The notes under the pieces: model-generated
The model's input: the letters and a program-made list of their open reading frames with translations, nothing else
The model's database searches: none
What the model was told of the DNA's origin: nothing
Made by a program: the position numbers and the translations under genes
NCBI GenBank assembly: GCA_001465025.1
Contig: LNDO01000068.1
Span: forward strand, 1-64,000
Reading direction: 5' to 3'
Length of the DNA: 64,000 nt
Origin: Pseudomonas sp. Ga0074129
GTDB lineage: Bacteria; Pseudomonadota; Gammaproteobacteria; Pseudomonadales; Pseudomonadaceae
Shown: positions 54,371 through 62,554 of the stretch, one piece after another
How positions within the stretch are numbered: the first letter of the stretch is position 1
Layout: every line of letters begins with the position of its first letter

Positions 54371-54541
54371 TTATAGGTAGGCGAACTTGGCAATAAAAAT
54401 GACGCACATAACGCACATAACGCACATAACGCACTCGCTAAGCGATAGCTTGTCGCGCTGACCGGTCAGCAGTGTCAGCGTTGCGCAGGTCAGCAAACCC
54501 AGGGTAATGACTCTGGTAACAGAGAAGGTCAGCGGCATCAT
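54371..54541 (-). CDS. Possible small membrane protein with a CVM tandem repeat
   Basis: A 56-codon frame begins ATG-ATG with TAAGG a few bases upstream and reads MMPLTFSVTRVITLGLLTCA then TLTLLTG. The C-terminal part is SECVMCVMCVMCVIFIAKFAYL. Two hydrophobic segments are evident, loosely recalling small cytochrome-oxidase subunit IV or NorF-like proteins; I cannot confirm a family. The CVM triplet repeat comes from a 9-bp tandem repeat at 54402-54434. Coding status is uncertain. Confidence 0.35.
   Translation of the reverse strand: MMPLTFSVTRVITLGLLTCATLTLLTGQRDKLSLSECVMCVMCVMCVIFIAKFAYL
54402..54434. repeat. 9-bp tandem repeat
   Basis: ACGCACATA occurs three times plus a partial fourth copy. 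The length (9 bp) preserves reading frame, adding or removing three residues (CVM) per unit in the possible minus-strand ORF. Confidence 0.9.
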
Positions 54542-54719
54542 GGCCTTAGTGACTATGGCTGGGTTGTTCTTGCTTAGCGCTTTCCAGAGAGGGGCTTTTC
54601 ATCCTTTGGTTCTTGCAAGCCAGAGCCTGCCCTGCGCACTGCTCGATTCGTGGACTGGTTTTTTGTCTTACTGGTCGCCTAGCTGATCTTTAGGTCAAGA
54701 AATAGCGCCGAGGTATTTA

Positions 54720-54729
54720 TTGTATACAT
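54720..54729. promoter_or_regulatory. GntR-type operator candidate 3
   Basis: TTGTATACAT in AT-rich DNA about 460 bp upstream of the GntR start. Confidence 0.4.
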
Positions 54730-55065
54730 TAAATTCTATTGCTGTTTACAGTTTGTGTTTGTGTGCTCTCGGATTTTCTGCCAATGCGACACGGTCCTGC
54801 GCCTGACGTGTACGGCGCATCCAGTTAGCCGGCCCGAGTAGAACTGCGGTGAGTTGTGGGGCTTTGCCAATAACCGCAGCGTCTTGGCTTTACTGGCGTG
54901 ACCTAAGCGGGCGGCTGTTCGGTAAATTCACGAACAAGAAAACCCCGGTATCAAAAACTAATCTGCCGACTGCGCGTTGCTCATCCTTTATGTGCAAGCT
55001 TGAATCGTATGCAAATGCCCCTTGGCACGATGGTCATACTTCGCTGGCGGTTTACGCACTGATCA

Positions 55066-55079
55066 CATTGTGTACAATG
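55066..55079. promoter_or_regulatory. GntR-type operator candidate 4 (autoregulation)
   Basis: CATTGTGTACAATG, palindromic apart from its central step, 108 bp upstream of the regulator ATG. Well placed for autoregulation. Confidence 0.5.
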
Positions 55080-55187
55080 AAAATACTTTTATTTGTAACT
55101 TTTGACTGACTTGTTGCTTGCCTGAGGGTGGGTAGCACGCAGTAGAGTTGCATCAGCAACCGCCGAACCTTGATCACGCGAGCCACA

Positions 55188-55946
55188 ATGAACGAACAAT
55201 TGCAGCCCCTTAAGAAGCAGACGCGCGAAGGCAAGATCACCCGCAGCGGGACTCAGGACGATGTGGTTTACGCCCATATCTTCGACGCCATTCTCGAGCA
55301 GCGTCTGGCACCTGGCACCAAGCTCAGTGAAGAGGCGCTCGGTGAAATTTTCGGCGTCAGCCGCACCATTATTCGTCGCGCCTTATCGCGTTTGGCGCAT
55401 GAAGGCGTCGTGCTGCTGAGGCCTAACCGTGGTGCAGTGGTCGCCAGTCCAGGGGCGGAAGAAGCACGGCAGATCTTTTACGTGCGTCGGATGATCGAGC
55501 GGGCGATTACCGAATTGGCCTGTAAGAACGCCAAGCCGGAACACATTGCTGCGCTGCGCCAGATGGTGATCGATGAGCGCGACTTTTTCGCTCGTGGTGA
55601 TCGTGGCATGGGTATTCGCTTGTCCGGTGAGTTCCACCTGAAACTCGCCGAAGCCGCCGGCAACCTGACCCTGCTGGGCTTTCTGCGCAGCCTGATTTCG
55701 CAGACCTCGCTGATCATCGCCCTCTACGAAAGCAACAGCCGCAAGCATTGCTCGGATGCTGAGCATGACCAGGTGATCGACGCCATCGAAGCAGGCAATA
55801 TGGACGTCGCTGTGGACCTGATGATGCGCCATATGGACAGCGTTGAAGCCAAGCTCAACCTGGATGGCGAAACGGCCTCCGATGACCTGCACGCGGTGTT
55901 CTCGCACCTGCTACCGGGCAGCAAGAAGAAAGCCGCGAGCCGCTAA
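55188..55946 (+). CDS. GntR-family (FCD subgroup) regulator of the purine block
   Basis: Transcriptional regulator of 252 residues. The winged helix-turn-helix is near residues 22-90 (LEQRLAPGTKLSEEALGEIF; GVSRTIIRRALSRLAHEGVV). An FCD ligand/effector domain follows (FYVRRMIERAITELACKNA ... GEFHLKLAEAAGNLTLLGF), with histidines that in the family bind a metal. Start ATG 55188; TTG 55170 is an alternative. Located between the uraH side and guaD, it is the likely regulator acting at the TTGTRTACAW sites. Effector unknown. Confidence 0.88.
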   Translation: MNEQLQPLKKQTREGKITRSGTQDDVVYAHIFDAILEQRLAPGTKLSEEALGEIFGVSRTIIRRALSRLAHEGVVLLRPNRGAVVASPGAEEARQIFYVRRMIERAITELACKNAKPEHIAALRQMVIDERDFFARGDRGMGIRLSGEFHLKLAEAAGNLTLLGFLRSLISQTSLIIALYESNSRKHCSDAEHDQVIDAIEAGNMDVAVDLMMRHMDSVEAKLNLDGETASDDLHAVFSHLLPGSKKKAASR

Positions 55947-55967
55947 TTGGGGCAATCGGCCTGAACG

Positions 55968-55996
55968 AAAAATCCCGCTCAATGAGCGGGATTTTT
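55968..55996. terminator. Bidirectional terminator between gntR and guaD
   Basis: AAAAATCCCGCTCA (55968-55981) and its exact complement (55983-55996). A and T flanks make it work for both convergent genes. Confidence 0.92.
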
Positions 55997-56018
55997 GTTG
56001 GTTGGGGTTTTACCCACC

Positions 56019-57323
56019 TCAATCGCGGCGATGCACCGACTGGCCAGCAGCAAAAGTTTCCTTAATTGCGCGGTCATCACCCAGCATGATCAGGGCAAAG
56101 AGTTTTTCTTCCAGGGTTTTGGCCTGCTGCATGCGGTAGCTGATCAGCGGTGTGGCGTTGTAGTCGAGCACCACGAAATCGGCGTCTTTACCGCTTTCGA
56201 AGTTACCGAGCTTGTCGTCCAGATACAGCGCGTTTGCTCCACCGAGGGTGGCGAGGTACAGCGACTTGAAGGGATCTAGCTTTTTGCCCTGCAATTGCAT
56301 GACCTTGTAGGCCTCGTTCAGCGACTGCAGTTGACTAAAGCTGGTGCCGGCGCCCACGTCTGTGCCTAGGCCGACGCGCACGCCGTGCTGTTCCAGTTTC
56401 TGCAAATCAAACAATCCGCTGCCAAGAAACAGGTTGGAGGTCGGGCAGAAGGCCACGGCCGAGCCGGTTTCGGCCAAGCGTTGGCACTCTTCGTCACACA
56501 GGTGCACACCGTGGGCGAACACCGCGCGTGGACCAATTAGCTTGTAGTGGTCGTACACATCCAGGTAACCCTTGCGCTCGGGGAAGAGCGCTTTAACCCA
56601 TTCGATTTCCTTGCGGTTCTCGGACAGATGAGTGTGCATATACAGGTCTGGGTATTCGCCCAGCAGTTTGCCAGCCAGGGTCAGTTGTTCCGGGCTGCTG
56701 GTCGGGGCAAAGCGCGGAGTGACCGCGTAATGCAGGCGGCCTTTGCCGTGCCAGCGGTCGATCAGTTCCTTGCTGTCGGCATAGCCGGATTCGGCCGTGT
56801 CGGTCAGGTATTCCGGGGCGTTGCGGTCCATGAGCACCTTGCCGGCGATCATGCGCAGGTTAAGCCGCTCGGCAGCTTCGAAGAAAGCGTCCACCGATTG
56901 CTTGTGCACCGTGCCGAACACTAGGGCGGTAGTGGTGCCGTTGCGCAGCAATTCTTTAAGGAAGATACCGGCCACGTCACTCGCATGGGCCTTGTCGGCG
57001 AACTGCTGCTCGGTGGGGAAGGTGTAGGTGTTCAGCCAATCCAGCAGCTGTTCGCCATAAGAGGCGATCATCCCGGTTTGTGGGTAGTGGATGTGGGTGT
57101 CGATAAAGCCGGGGGTGATCAGCGCGTCGCGGTACTCGGTAATCTCCACGCCCTTGAGGCTGGGCAACAGCTCGGCGGCGTGGCCAACTTTGGCCACCTG
57201 GCCATTTTCGATGACCAGCACACCGTCTTCAAAGTACTCATAGGAGTGCTCCACGCCGACCACGGCAGGGTCGGCAATGCTGTGCATGATTGCGGCGCGG
57301 TAGGCTTTCACTGGGCTAGTCAT
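56019..57323 (-). CDS. guaD: Guanine deaminase
   Basis: Deaminates guanine to xanthine. A 434-residue amidohydrolase with the zinc-binding GFIDTHIHYPQ near residue 80 and HTHLSENRKEIEWV near residue 230. VFAHGVHLCDEE and GLGTDVGAGTSFSQLQS complete the metal site. The product is the substrate of the XdhAB enzyme encoded upstream on the same strand. Confidence 0.95.
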   Translation of the reverse strand: MTSPVKAYRAAIMHSIADPAVVGVEHSYEYFEDGVLVIENGQVAKVGHAAELLPSLKGVEITEYRDALITPGFIDTHIHYPQTGMIASYGEQLLDWLNTYTFPTEQQFADKAHASDVAGIFLKELLRNGTTTALVFGTVHKQSVDAFFEAAERLNLRMIAGKVLMDRNAPEYLTDTAESGYADSKELIDRWHGKGRLHYAVTPRFAPTSSPEQLTLAGKLLGEYPDLYMHTHLSENRKEIEWVKALFPERKGYLDVYDHYKLIGPRAVFAHGVHLCDEECQRLAETGSAVAFCPTSNLFLGSGLFDLQKLEQHGVRVGLGTDVGAGTSFSQLQSLNEAYKVMQLQGKKLDPFKSLYLATLGGANALYLDDKLGNFESGKDADFVVLDYNATPLISYRMQQAKTLEEKLFALIMLGDDRAIKETFAAGQSVHRRD

Positions 57324-57384
57324 GTAACGCTTATCTCAATCTACGGATTCGGTCGCTCAGGCGCGCGTGCGTCTGGGCAGATAG

Positions 57385-58221
57385 TCAGGCCTGGGTTCGG
57401 CGCGAGGCGGGCAGCAGCTTGGCAACGCTGGCCTGGCCCTTTTTTCGGTCTTGGCCAAAGGCGGCGTTGTAGGTGGCGATGACTTCAGCGGCGATGGACA
57501 CAGCGATCTCCACCGGTAATTTGCCTTTCACCTCGGCCAAGCCCATCGGGCAACGCATGCGCGCGACCACAGCCGGGCCGAAGCCGCGATCACGCAGGCG
57601 GTGTTCGAACTTGGCGCGTTTGGTCTGCGAGCCGATCAGCCCGTAGTATGCGAAATCGTTGCGCTTGAGGATTGCTGCTGTCAGCTCCAGGTCGAGCTGA
57701 TGGTTGTGAGTCATGACGATAAAGTAGCTGCCGGCGGGCATGCGCTCGACCTCATCGACCACCTCGTCTTCGACCACTTTGTCGACTCCGGAGGGGATCT
57801 GCTCGGGGAACTCGTTTTCCCGCGAGTCAATCCAGCGCACCTTACACGGTAGGCTAGCAAGCAGCGGCACTAGGGCGCGGCCAACGTGGCCGGCACCGAA
57901 TACGGCGATCTGCGCCTGCGGTTGGCCCATCGGTTCAAACAGCAGCACGGTGGCACCGCCACAGCACTGGCCGAGGCTGGCACCCAGGCTGAAACGCTCC
58001 AGGCGGGTGTCCTGGCTGCGGCTTTGCAACATCTCGCGCGCCAGCTCCATCGCCTTGAATTCCAGATGGCCGCCACCGATGGTCTCGAAGATGCAGTCAG
58101 CGGTGACCACCATTTTCGAGCCAGCATTGCGCGGGGTTGAGCCGCGCTCTTCGATGATCGTCACCAGCACGCAGGGTTCTGCGCGTTGCTGCAAGTCGGC
58201 TAGGGCGCTGATCCAGCTCAT
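57385..58221 (-). CDS. xdhC: Xanthine dehydrogenase accessory protein XdhC
   Basis: Molybdenum cofactor-binding chaperone that sulfurates and inserts Moco into xanthine dehydrogenase. The 278-residue protein has the N-terminal motif CVLVTIIEERGSTPRNAGSK and the conserved QCCGGATVLLFEP. The C-terminal Rossmann part contains IAVFGAGHVGRALVPLLASL and GLIGSQTKRAKFEHRL. Separated from xdhB by a 207-bp gap containing a REP element. Confidence 0.94.
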   Translation of the reverse strand: MSWISALADLQQRAEPCVLVTIIEERGSTPRNAGSKMVVTADCIFETIGGGHLEFKAMELAREMLQSRSQDTRLERFSLGASLGQCCGGATVLLFEPMGQPQAQIAVFGAGHVGRALVPLLASLPCKVRWIDSRENEFPEQIPSGVDKVVEDEVVDEVERMPAGSYFIVMTHNHQLDLELTAAILKRNDFAYYGLIGSQTKRAKFEHRLRDRGFGPAVVARMRCPMGLAEVKGKLPVEIAVSIAAEVIATYNAAFGQDRKKGQASVAKLLPASRRTQA

Positions 58222-58373
58222 TTGTCCGGCCTCCAGTTAGGTGGAAGTTGTGCGGGGTGCGGCAAGCCGCAGTTGTTCGGCGACGGTTTCAGTATCGCTA
58301 GCGGAATCGGTCGCGGTGTTGGCGCTTTCGTTTCGGTGTGTTTAGTCATGGTTAAGCACCTTCGGCTCAGGTC

Positions 58374-58425
58374 GTAGCCCGGATGTAATCCGGGAGAGGG
58401 CTTCCCCGGATTGCATCCGGGCTAC
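58374..58425. repeat. REP element (GTAGCCCGGATG type)
   Basis: GTAGCCCGGATGTAATCCGG (58374-58393) is the near-exact inverse of the sequence ending GGGCTAC at 58425, with one mismatch in the arm. This long-stem element is a common Pseudomonas intergenic repeat. It lies in the xdhB-xdhC gap, 3 nt past the xdhB stop, and would form a strong hairpin in the operon transcript. Confidence 0.85.
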
Positions 58426-58428
58426 GTT

Positions 58429-60825
58429 TCAGGCCGGTTCGGCCCCCACAGTCGCGGCCTTGGTCGGTTGTTGGAGTTTCTTCATCTGTTCCACACCCCA
58501 GAGCACGCGCTCAGGCGTTGCCGGAGCATCTATGTTTGGTTGTACGCGGTAATCAGCCAGGCTGGCCACGGCGTCCTTGATCGCGCACCACACGGCGATG
58601 CCGAGCATAAATGGCGGCTCACCGACCGCCTTGGAGTGGAACACGGTGTCTTCCGGATTCTTGCGGTTTTCCACCAGTTTAACGCGCAGGTCCAGCGGCA
58701 TATCGGCGATTGCGGGGATCTTGTAACTGGCCGGGCCGTTGGTCATTAGCTTGCCCTTACCGTTCCACACCAGCTCTTCCATGGTCAGCCAACCCATGCC
58801 CTGAACGAATGCACCTTCGACCTGGCCGATGTCCAGCGCCGGGTTCAGGGAGGCACCGACGTCATGCAGGATGTCGGTGCGTAGCATCTTGTACTCACCG
58901 GTCAGGGTGTCGACGATCACTTCCGAGCACGCTGCGCCGTAGGCGAAGTAGTAGAAGGGACGACCGGCGGCTTTGTCGCGGTTATAGAAGATCTTTGGCG
59001 TTCGGTAAAAACCGGTGGAAGAGAGCGACACCTGGCCGAAGTAGGCCTTCTGTATCACGTCCTCGAAGCTCAGGAATAGGTCGCGTACGCGCACCTGGCC
59101 GTTGCGGAATTCGACATCTTCGTCAGTGACCTTGTATTCGCGCACTAGGAAATCGACCAGACGCTGCTTGAGGGTTTCCGCCGCGTTTTTGGCGGCCATG
59201 CCATTTAAGTCGGTGCCGCTGGAGGCCGCTGTGGGTGAGGTGTTCGGCACCTTGTCGGTGTTGGTGGCGGTGATTTGGATGCGTGAGATATCCACCTGCA
59301 GCACTTCTGCAACAATCTGCGCGACCTTGGTGTTCAAACCTTGGCCCATTTCAGCGCCACCGTGGTTCAGGTGGATCGAACCGTCGGTGTAGATATGGAT
59401 CAACGCGCCAGCCTGATTGAGGAAGGAAGCGGTAAAACTGATGCCGAATTTCACCGGGGTCAGCGCCAGGCCTTTCTTCAATACCGGGCTTTTCTTGTTG
59501 AATTCAATGATTTCACGGCGGCGCTTGGCGTAGTCACTGCTGGCTTCCAGCTCGGCGGTCATCTCGTGAATAACGTTGTGCTCCACAGTCTGGTGGTAGT
59601 GGGTGACGTTGCGCTCGGTTTTGCCGTAGTAGTTGAGCTTGCGAACTTCCAGCGGATCTTTGCCTAGGCTACGGGCGATCGCATCCATGATCTCTTCGAT
59701 GGCGACCATGCCTTGCGGGCCGCCGAAGCCACGGTAGGCGGTGTTCGAGGCGATGTTGGTCTTGCAACGGTGACCATTGATGGTGGCGTTGCCTAGGAAG
59801 TAGGCGTTGTCGGCGTGGAACATCGCGCGGTCAACAATGGAACCGGACAGATCGGGCGAGTAGCCGCAGTTGCCGGCCAGTTCGATTTCGATACCGTGCA
59901 GCAGGCCGTCGTCGTCGAAGCCGACGTCGTATTCAACGTAGAACGGATGGCGCTTGCCGGTGATCTGCATGTCTTCAACGCGCGGCAGGCGCATTTTGGT
60001 CGGCCGGCCGGTGAGGTGGGCGATGACCGCGCATAGGCATGCCGGGCCTGCGGCCTGGGTTTCCTTGCCGCCGAAACCACCGCCCATACGGCGCATATCG
60101 ATAACGATTTTGTGCATCGGTACGCCCAGCACTTCGGCCACCAGCTTCTGCACCTCAGTGGCGTTCTGCGTCGAGGTGTAAACGAGCATGCCACCGTCTT
60201 CAGTCGGCATTACCGATGAAATCTGGGTTTCCAGATAGAAGTGCTCCTGGCCGCCGATATGCAGGCTGCCTTGCAGACGGCGCGGTGCAGTGGCCAGTTC
60301 GGCGGCGGAGTCACCGATCTTGTGCTGATGGCTGTCGAGCACGAAGTGCTTCTTGCGCAGCGCATCGACCACATCTAGCACCGGCTCAAGGTCTTCGTAT
60401 TCGATGATCGCGGCCATGGCCGCTTTGCGTGCGGTTTCCAGGCTGTCGGCACCAACGGCGATGACCACTTGGCCCACGTACTCGACCTTGCCGTCTGCCA
60501 GCAGCGGGTCACCGGCGACTACCGGGCCGATATCCAGTTGGCCGGGCACGTCATCCTTGGTGATGGCGATCTCCACGCCTGGGAACTGGTAGCAGGGACT
60601 GGTATCGATGCTGACGATGCGCGCGTGGGCGCGGTCGCTCATGCGGGCATAAACGTGCAGCTGATTGGGGAATTCCAAGCGGTCATCGACGTAGATCGCC
60701 TCGCCGGAGACGTGCTTATCCGCGCTTTCATGTTTGACGCTCTTGCCGACGCCAGTGGTGATGCCCGCACGGAATAACTCGGCCAGTTCGGCTTGGGTTT
60801 TGCTGGCTTTATGATGACTAGACAT
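58429..60825 (-). CDS. xdhB: Xanthine dehydrogenase molybdenum-binding subunit
   Basis: Large subunit oxidising hypoxanthine/xanthine to urate. The 798-residue protein shows the molybdopterin domain blocks MRRMGGGFGGKETQAAGPAC, NTAYRGFGGPQGM, HLNHGGAEMGQGLNTKVAQI and the active-site Glu region VGEPPFMLGIAVW near the C-terminus. It overlaps xdhA by 8 nt, typical of cotranslated subunits. Confidence 0.96.
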   Translation of the reverse strand: MSSHHKASKTQAELAELFRAGITTGVGKSVKHESADKHVSGEAIYVDDRLEFPNQLHVYARMSDRAHARIVSIDTSPCYQFPGVEIAITKDDVPGQLDIGPVVAGDPLLADGKVEYVGQVVIAVGADSLETARKAAMAAIIEYEDLEPVLDVVDALRKKHFVLDSHQHKIGDSAAELATAPRRLQGSLHIGGQEHFYLETQISSVMPTEDGGMLVYTSTQNATEVQKLVAEVLGVPMHKIVIDMRRMGGGFGGKETQAAGPACLCAVIAHLTGRPTKMRLPRVEDMQITGKRHPFYVEYDVGFDDDGLLHGIEIELAGNCGYSPDLSGSIVDRAMFHADNAYFLGNATINGHRCKTNIASNTAYRGFGGPQGMVAIEEIMDAIARSLGKDPLEVRKLNYYGKTERNVTHYHQTVEHNVIHEMTAELEASSDYAKRRREIIEFNKKSPVLKKGLALTPVKFGISFTASFLNQAGALIHIYTDGSIHLNHGGAEMGQGLNTKVAQIVAEVLQVDISRIQITATNTDKVPNTSPTAASSGTDLNGMAAKNAAETLKQRLVDFLVREYKVTDEDVEFRNGQVRVRDLFLSFEDVIQKAYFGQVSLSSTGFYRTPKIFYNRDKAAGRPFYYFAYGAACSEVIVDTLTGEYKMLRTDILHDVGASLNPALDIGQVEGAFVQGMGWLTMEELVWNGKGKLMTNGPASYKIPAIADMPLDLRVKLVENRKNPEDTVFHSKAVGEPPFMLGIAVWCAIKDAVASLADYRVQPNIDAPATPERVLWGVEQMKKLQQPTKAATVGAEPA

Positions 60826-62257
60826 AGGCGCTCACCCGGGTTTCAACGTCGGCAGATTGCAGCTCGATGAAGCATTTACGCAGCAGATTCTGTGCGACAA
60901 GCAGGCGATATTCCTTGCTGGCACGGAAGTCGCTAAGCGGAGTGAAGTCCTCGGCCAGGGCGGCGCAGGCAAGTTCGATCTGCGCTTGGTTGAGCACGGC
61001 GCCTTTGAGCACGGCTTCACAGGCTGCGGCGCGTTTGGGGATGGCCGCCATGCCACCAAAGGCGATGCGCGCGCTTTGCACCACGCCATCTTCGACGACT
61101 AGATTGAAGGCGGCGCACACGGCGGAAATGTCATCGTCCAGACGCTTGGACACCTTGTAGGCGCGGAACAACTGGCTGGCCTGATGGCGCGGCACGATGA
61201 TTTTCTCGATAAATTCGGCTTCTTGGCGCGCAGTCACCTTGTAGTCGAGGAAGTAGTCTTCGATCGGCAGGGTGCGGCTGCTGTTGCCTTTGCGCAGCAC
61301 GATTTGCGCACCGAGGGCGATCAGCAGCGGCGGGGCGTCGCCAATCGGCGAGGCGTTGCCGATATTGCCGCCCAGGGTGCCCTGATTGCGAATTTGCAGC
61401 GAGGCAAAACGGTGCAGCAACTCGCCAAAATCTTCGTACTCCTTGGCCAGTGCGGCATAGCAGTCGGACAGCGGGGTGGCTGCGCCGATTTCGATGCTGT
61501 GTTCAGTCACCTCAACGCGCTTCATCGCTTCGATATGGCCAACGTAGATCATCACCGGCAGCTCGCGGTGGAACTGGGTGACTTCCAGGGCCAGGTCGGT
61601 GCCGCCAGCCAGCAGGCGTGCTTCGGGATTGGCCACGTAGAGATCGGCCAGATCAGCGACCGTTAACGGCAACAGGCAGCGTTTGTCGCCACTATTGAGT
61701 TCGGCGGTGTCTTGCGGGGCGATGGCTTTAAGTTGCGCGACGGTTTGCGGCTCAAAGGTATCGAACTGGTCTGGTTGCTTTTGGCAACAGGCCTGCTCGG
61801 CTGCGTCGATAATCGGGCGGTAACCGGTGCAGCGGCAGAGGTTGCCGGCCAGCGCTTCTAGGGTGTCGGCCTTGTCGAAACCCTCGGAGTTTTTCTGCAA
61901 AGCGAAAAGCGACATGACAAAGCCAGGGGTGCAGAAGCCGCATTGCGAGCCGTGGCAGTCGACCATGGCCTGCTGAACGCTGTGCAGTTGGCCCTGGTGC
62001 TTGAGGTCTTCAACCGTGATCAGCTGTTTGCCGTGTAACGAAGCAACGAAAGTCAGGCAGGAATTGAGGGTACGGTAGCGCACGCGCTCCCCAATCAGCT
62101 CACCGACTACAACGGTACAGGCCCCACAGTCGCCAGAGGCGCAGCCTTCCTTGGTTCCAGATTTACCGAGATGCTCGCGCAGGTAATTGAGCACGGTGAT
62201 GTTTGGGTCGAGGGCATGCTCAGTACGCAGTTCCCGGTTTAGTAAAAACTGGATCAA
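60818..62257 (-). CDS. xdhA: Xanthine dehydrogenase small subunit (2Fe-2S and FAD)
   Basis: Electron-transfer subunit with two 2Fe-2S centres and FAD. The 479-residue protein starts at a TTG codon (62257) preceded by GGAGG, giving MIQFLLNRELRTEHALDPN, the family N-terminus; no ATG is available. Iron-sulfur cysteines are in CASGDCGACTVV, CGFCTPGF and CRCTGY, and the FAD domain carries LLAGGTDLALEVTQ and GGNIGNASPIGDAPP. It is the first gene of xdhAB, with its own promoter at 62349-62377. Confidence 0.95.
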   Translation of the reverse strand: MIQFLLNRELRTEHALDPNITVLNYLREHLGKSGTKEGCASGDCGACTVVVGELIGERVRYRTLNSCLTFVASLHGKQLITVEDLKHQGQLHSVQQAMVDCHGSQCGFCTPGFVMSLFALQKNSEGFDKADTLEALAGNLCRCTGYRPIIDAAEQACCQKQPDQFDTFEPQTVAQLKAIAPQDTAELNSGDKRCLLPLTVADLADLYVANPEARLLAGGTDLALEVTQFHRELPVMIYVGHIEAMKRVEVTEHSIEIGAATPLSDCYAALAKEYEDFGELLHRFASLQIRNQGTLGGNIGNASPIGDAPPLLIALGAQIVLRKGNSSRTLPIEDYFLDYKVTARQEAEFIEKIIVPRHQASQLFRAYKVSKRLDDDISAVCAAFNLVVEDGVVQSARIAFGGMAAIPKRAAACEAVLKGAVLNQAQIELACAALAEDFTPLSDFRASKEYRLLVAQNLLRKCFIELQSADVETRVSAYV

Positions 62258-62348
62258 GGACGACCTCCGGGGTGGCGATTGTTTTTATGAGCACACAATA
62301 AGGTTGCGATTGCATCGATGGACGCGGCCCTGAGGTCGGTACGGGGCA

Positions 62349-62377
62349 AATCTAGATTTAACTGACTTTTGGGTCAA
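62349..62377 (-). promoter_or_regulatory. Predicted sigma70 promoter of xdhA
   Basis: On the minus strand TTGACC (62377-62372) and TAGATT (62354-62349) have a 17-bp spacer. The transcript would begin near 62342, leaving about 85 nt of leader. The -35 hexamer lies inside the paired operator-like palindromes at 62355-62407. Confidence 0.6.
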
Positions 62378-62407
62378 TTAATATTTGACTTAAAGGTCAG
62401 TTAAATC
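62355..62407. promoter_or_regulatory. Paired TGAC-N6-GTCA operators over the xdhA promoter
   Basis: Two copies of TGAC-N6-GTCA, at 62363-62376 and 62386-62399, have centres 23 bp apart. They are embedded in a larger inverted repeat: GATTTAACTGAC (62355-62366) is the exact complement of 62396-62407. The copy at 62358-62381 extends to a 9-bp arm with one mismatch. This layout resembles a two-dimer operator, distinct from the TTGTRTACAW sites. The regulator is unknown. Confidence 0.55.
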
Positions 62408-62494
62408 GGCTCAGCCGCCTTTTTAGAGGCTGGTATGCGCTTTTTAGAAGCTGTTTTCGTGCCAGTGATATGAATGAGCTTTAACGGACAGCAT

Positions 62495-62527
62495 AAAAAA
62501 ACGCCAAGGATTGCAGCCCTTGGCGTT
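62495..62527 (-). terminator. Rho-independent terminator of alkB2
   Basis: On the minus strand ACGCCAAGG...CCTTGGCGT followed by seven T, 28 nt past the alkB2 stop. Confidence 0.9.
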
Positions 62528-62554
62528 GTTGATTGCGTGATAAAGCGAGGGGGA

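Larger units (their letters stand above)
54542..55187. promoter_or_regulatory. Upstream region of the GntR gene
   Basis: About 650 bp with no gene I support (the plus-strand frame 54849-55109 has no family resemblance or good start). It contains TTGTATACAT at 54720-54729 and the 14-bp palindrome CATTGTGTACAATG at 55066-55079, both matching the elements in front of puuE and uraH. Confidence 0.5.

Noticed and set aside
54849-55109. 86-codon plus-strand frame upstream of the GntR gene
   Set aside because: It contains two of the regulatory features of the region (including the 55066 palindrome), has no similarity I recognise and no good start.
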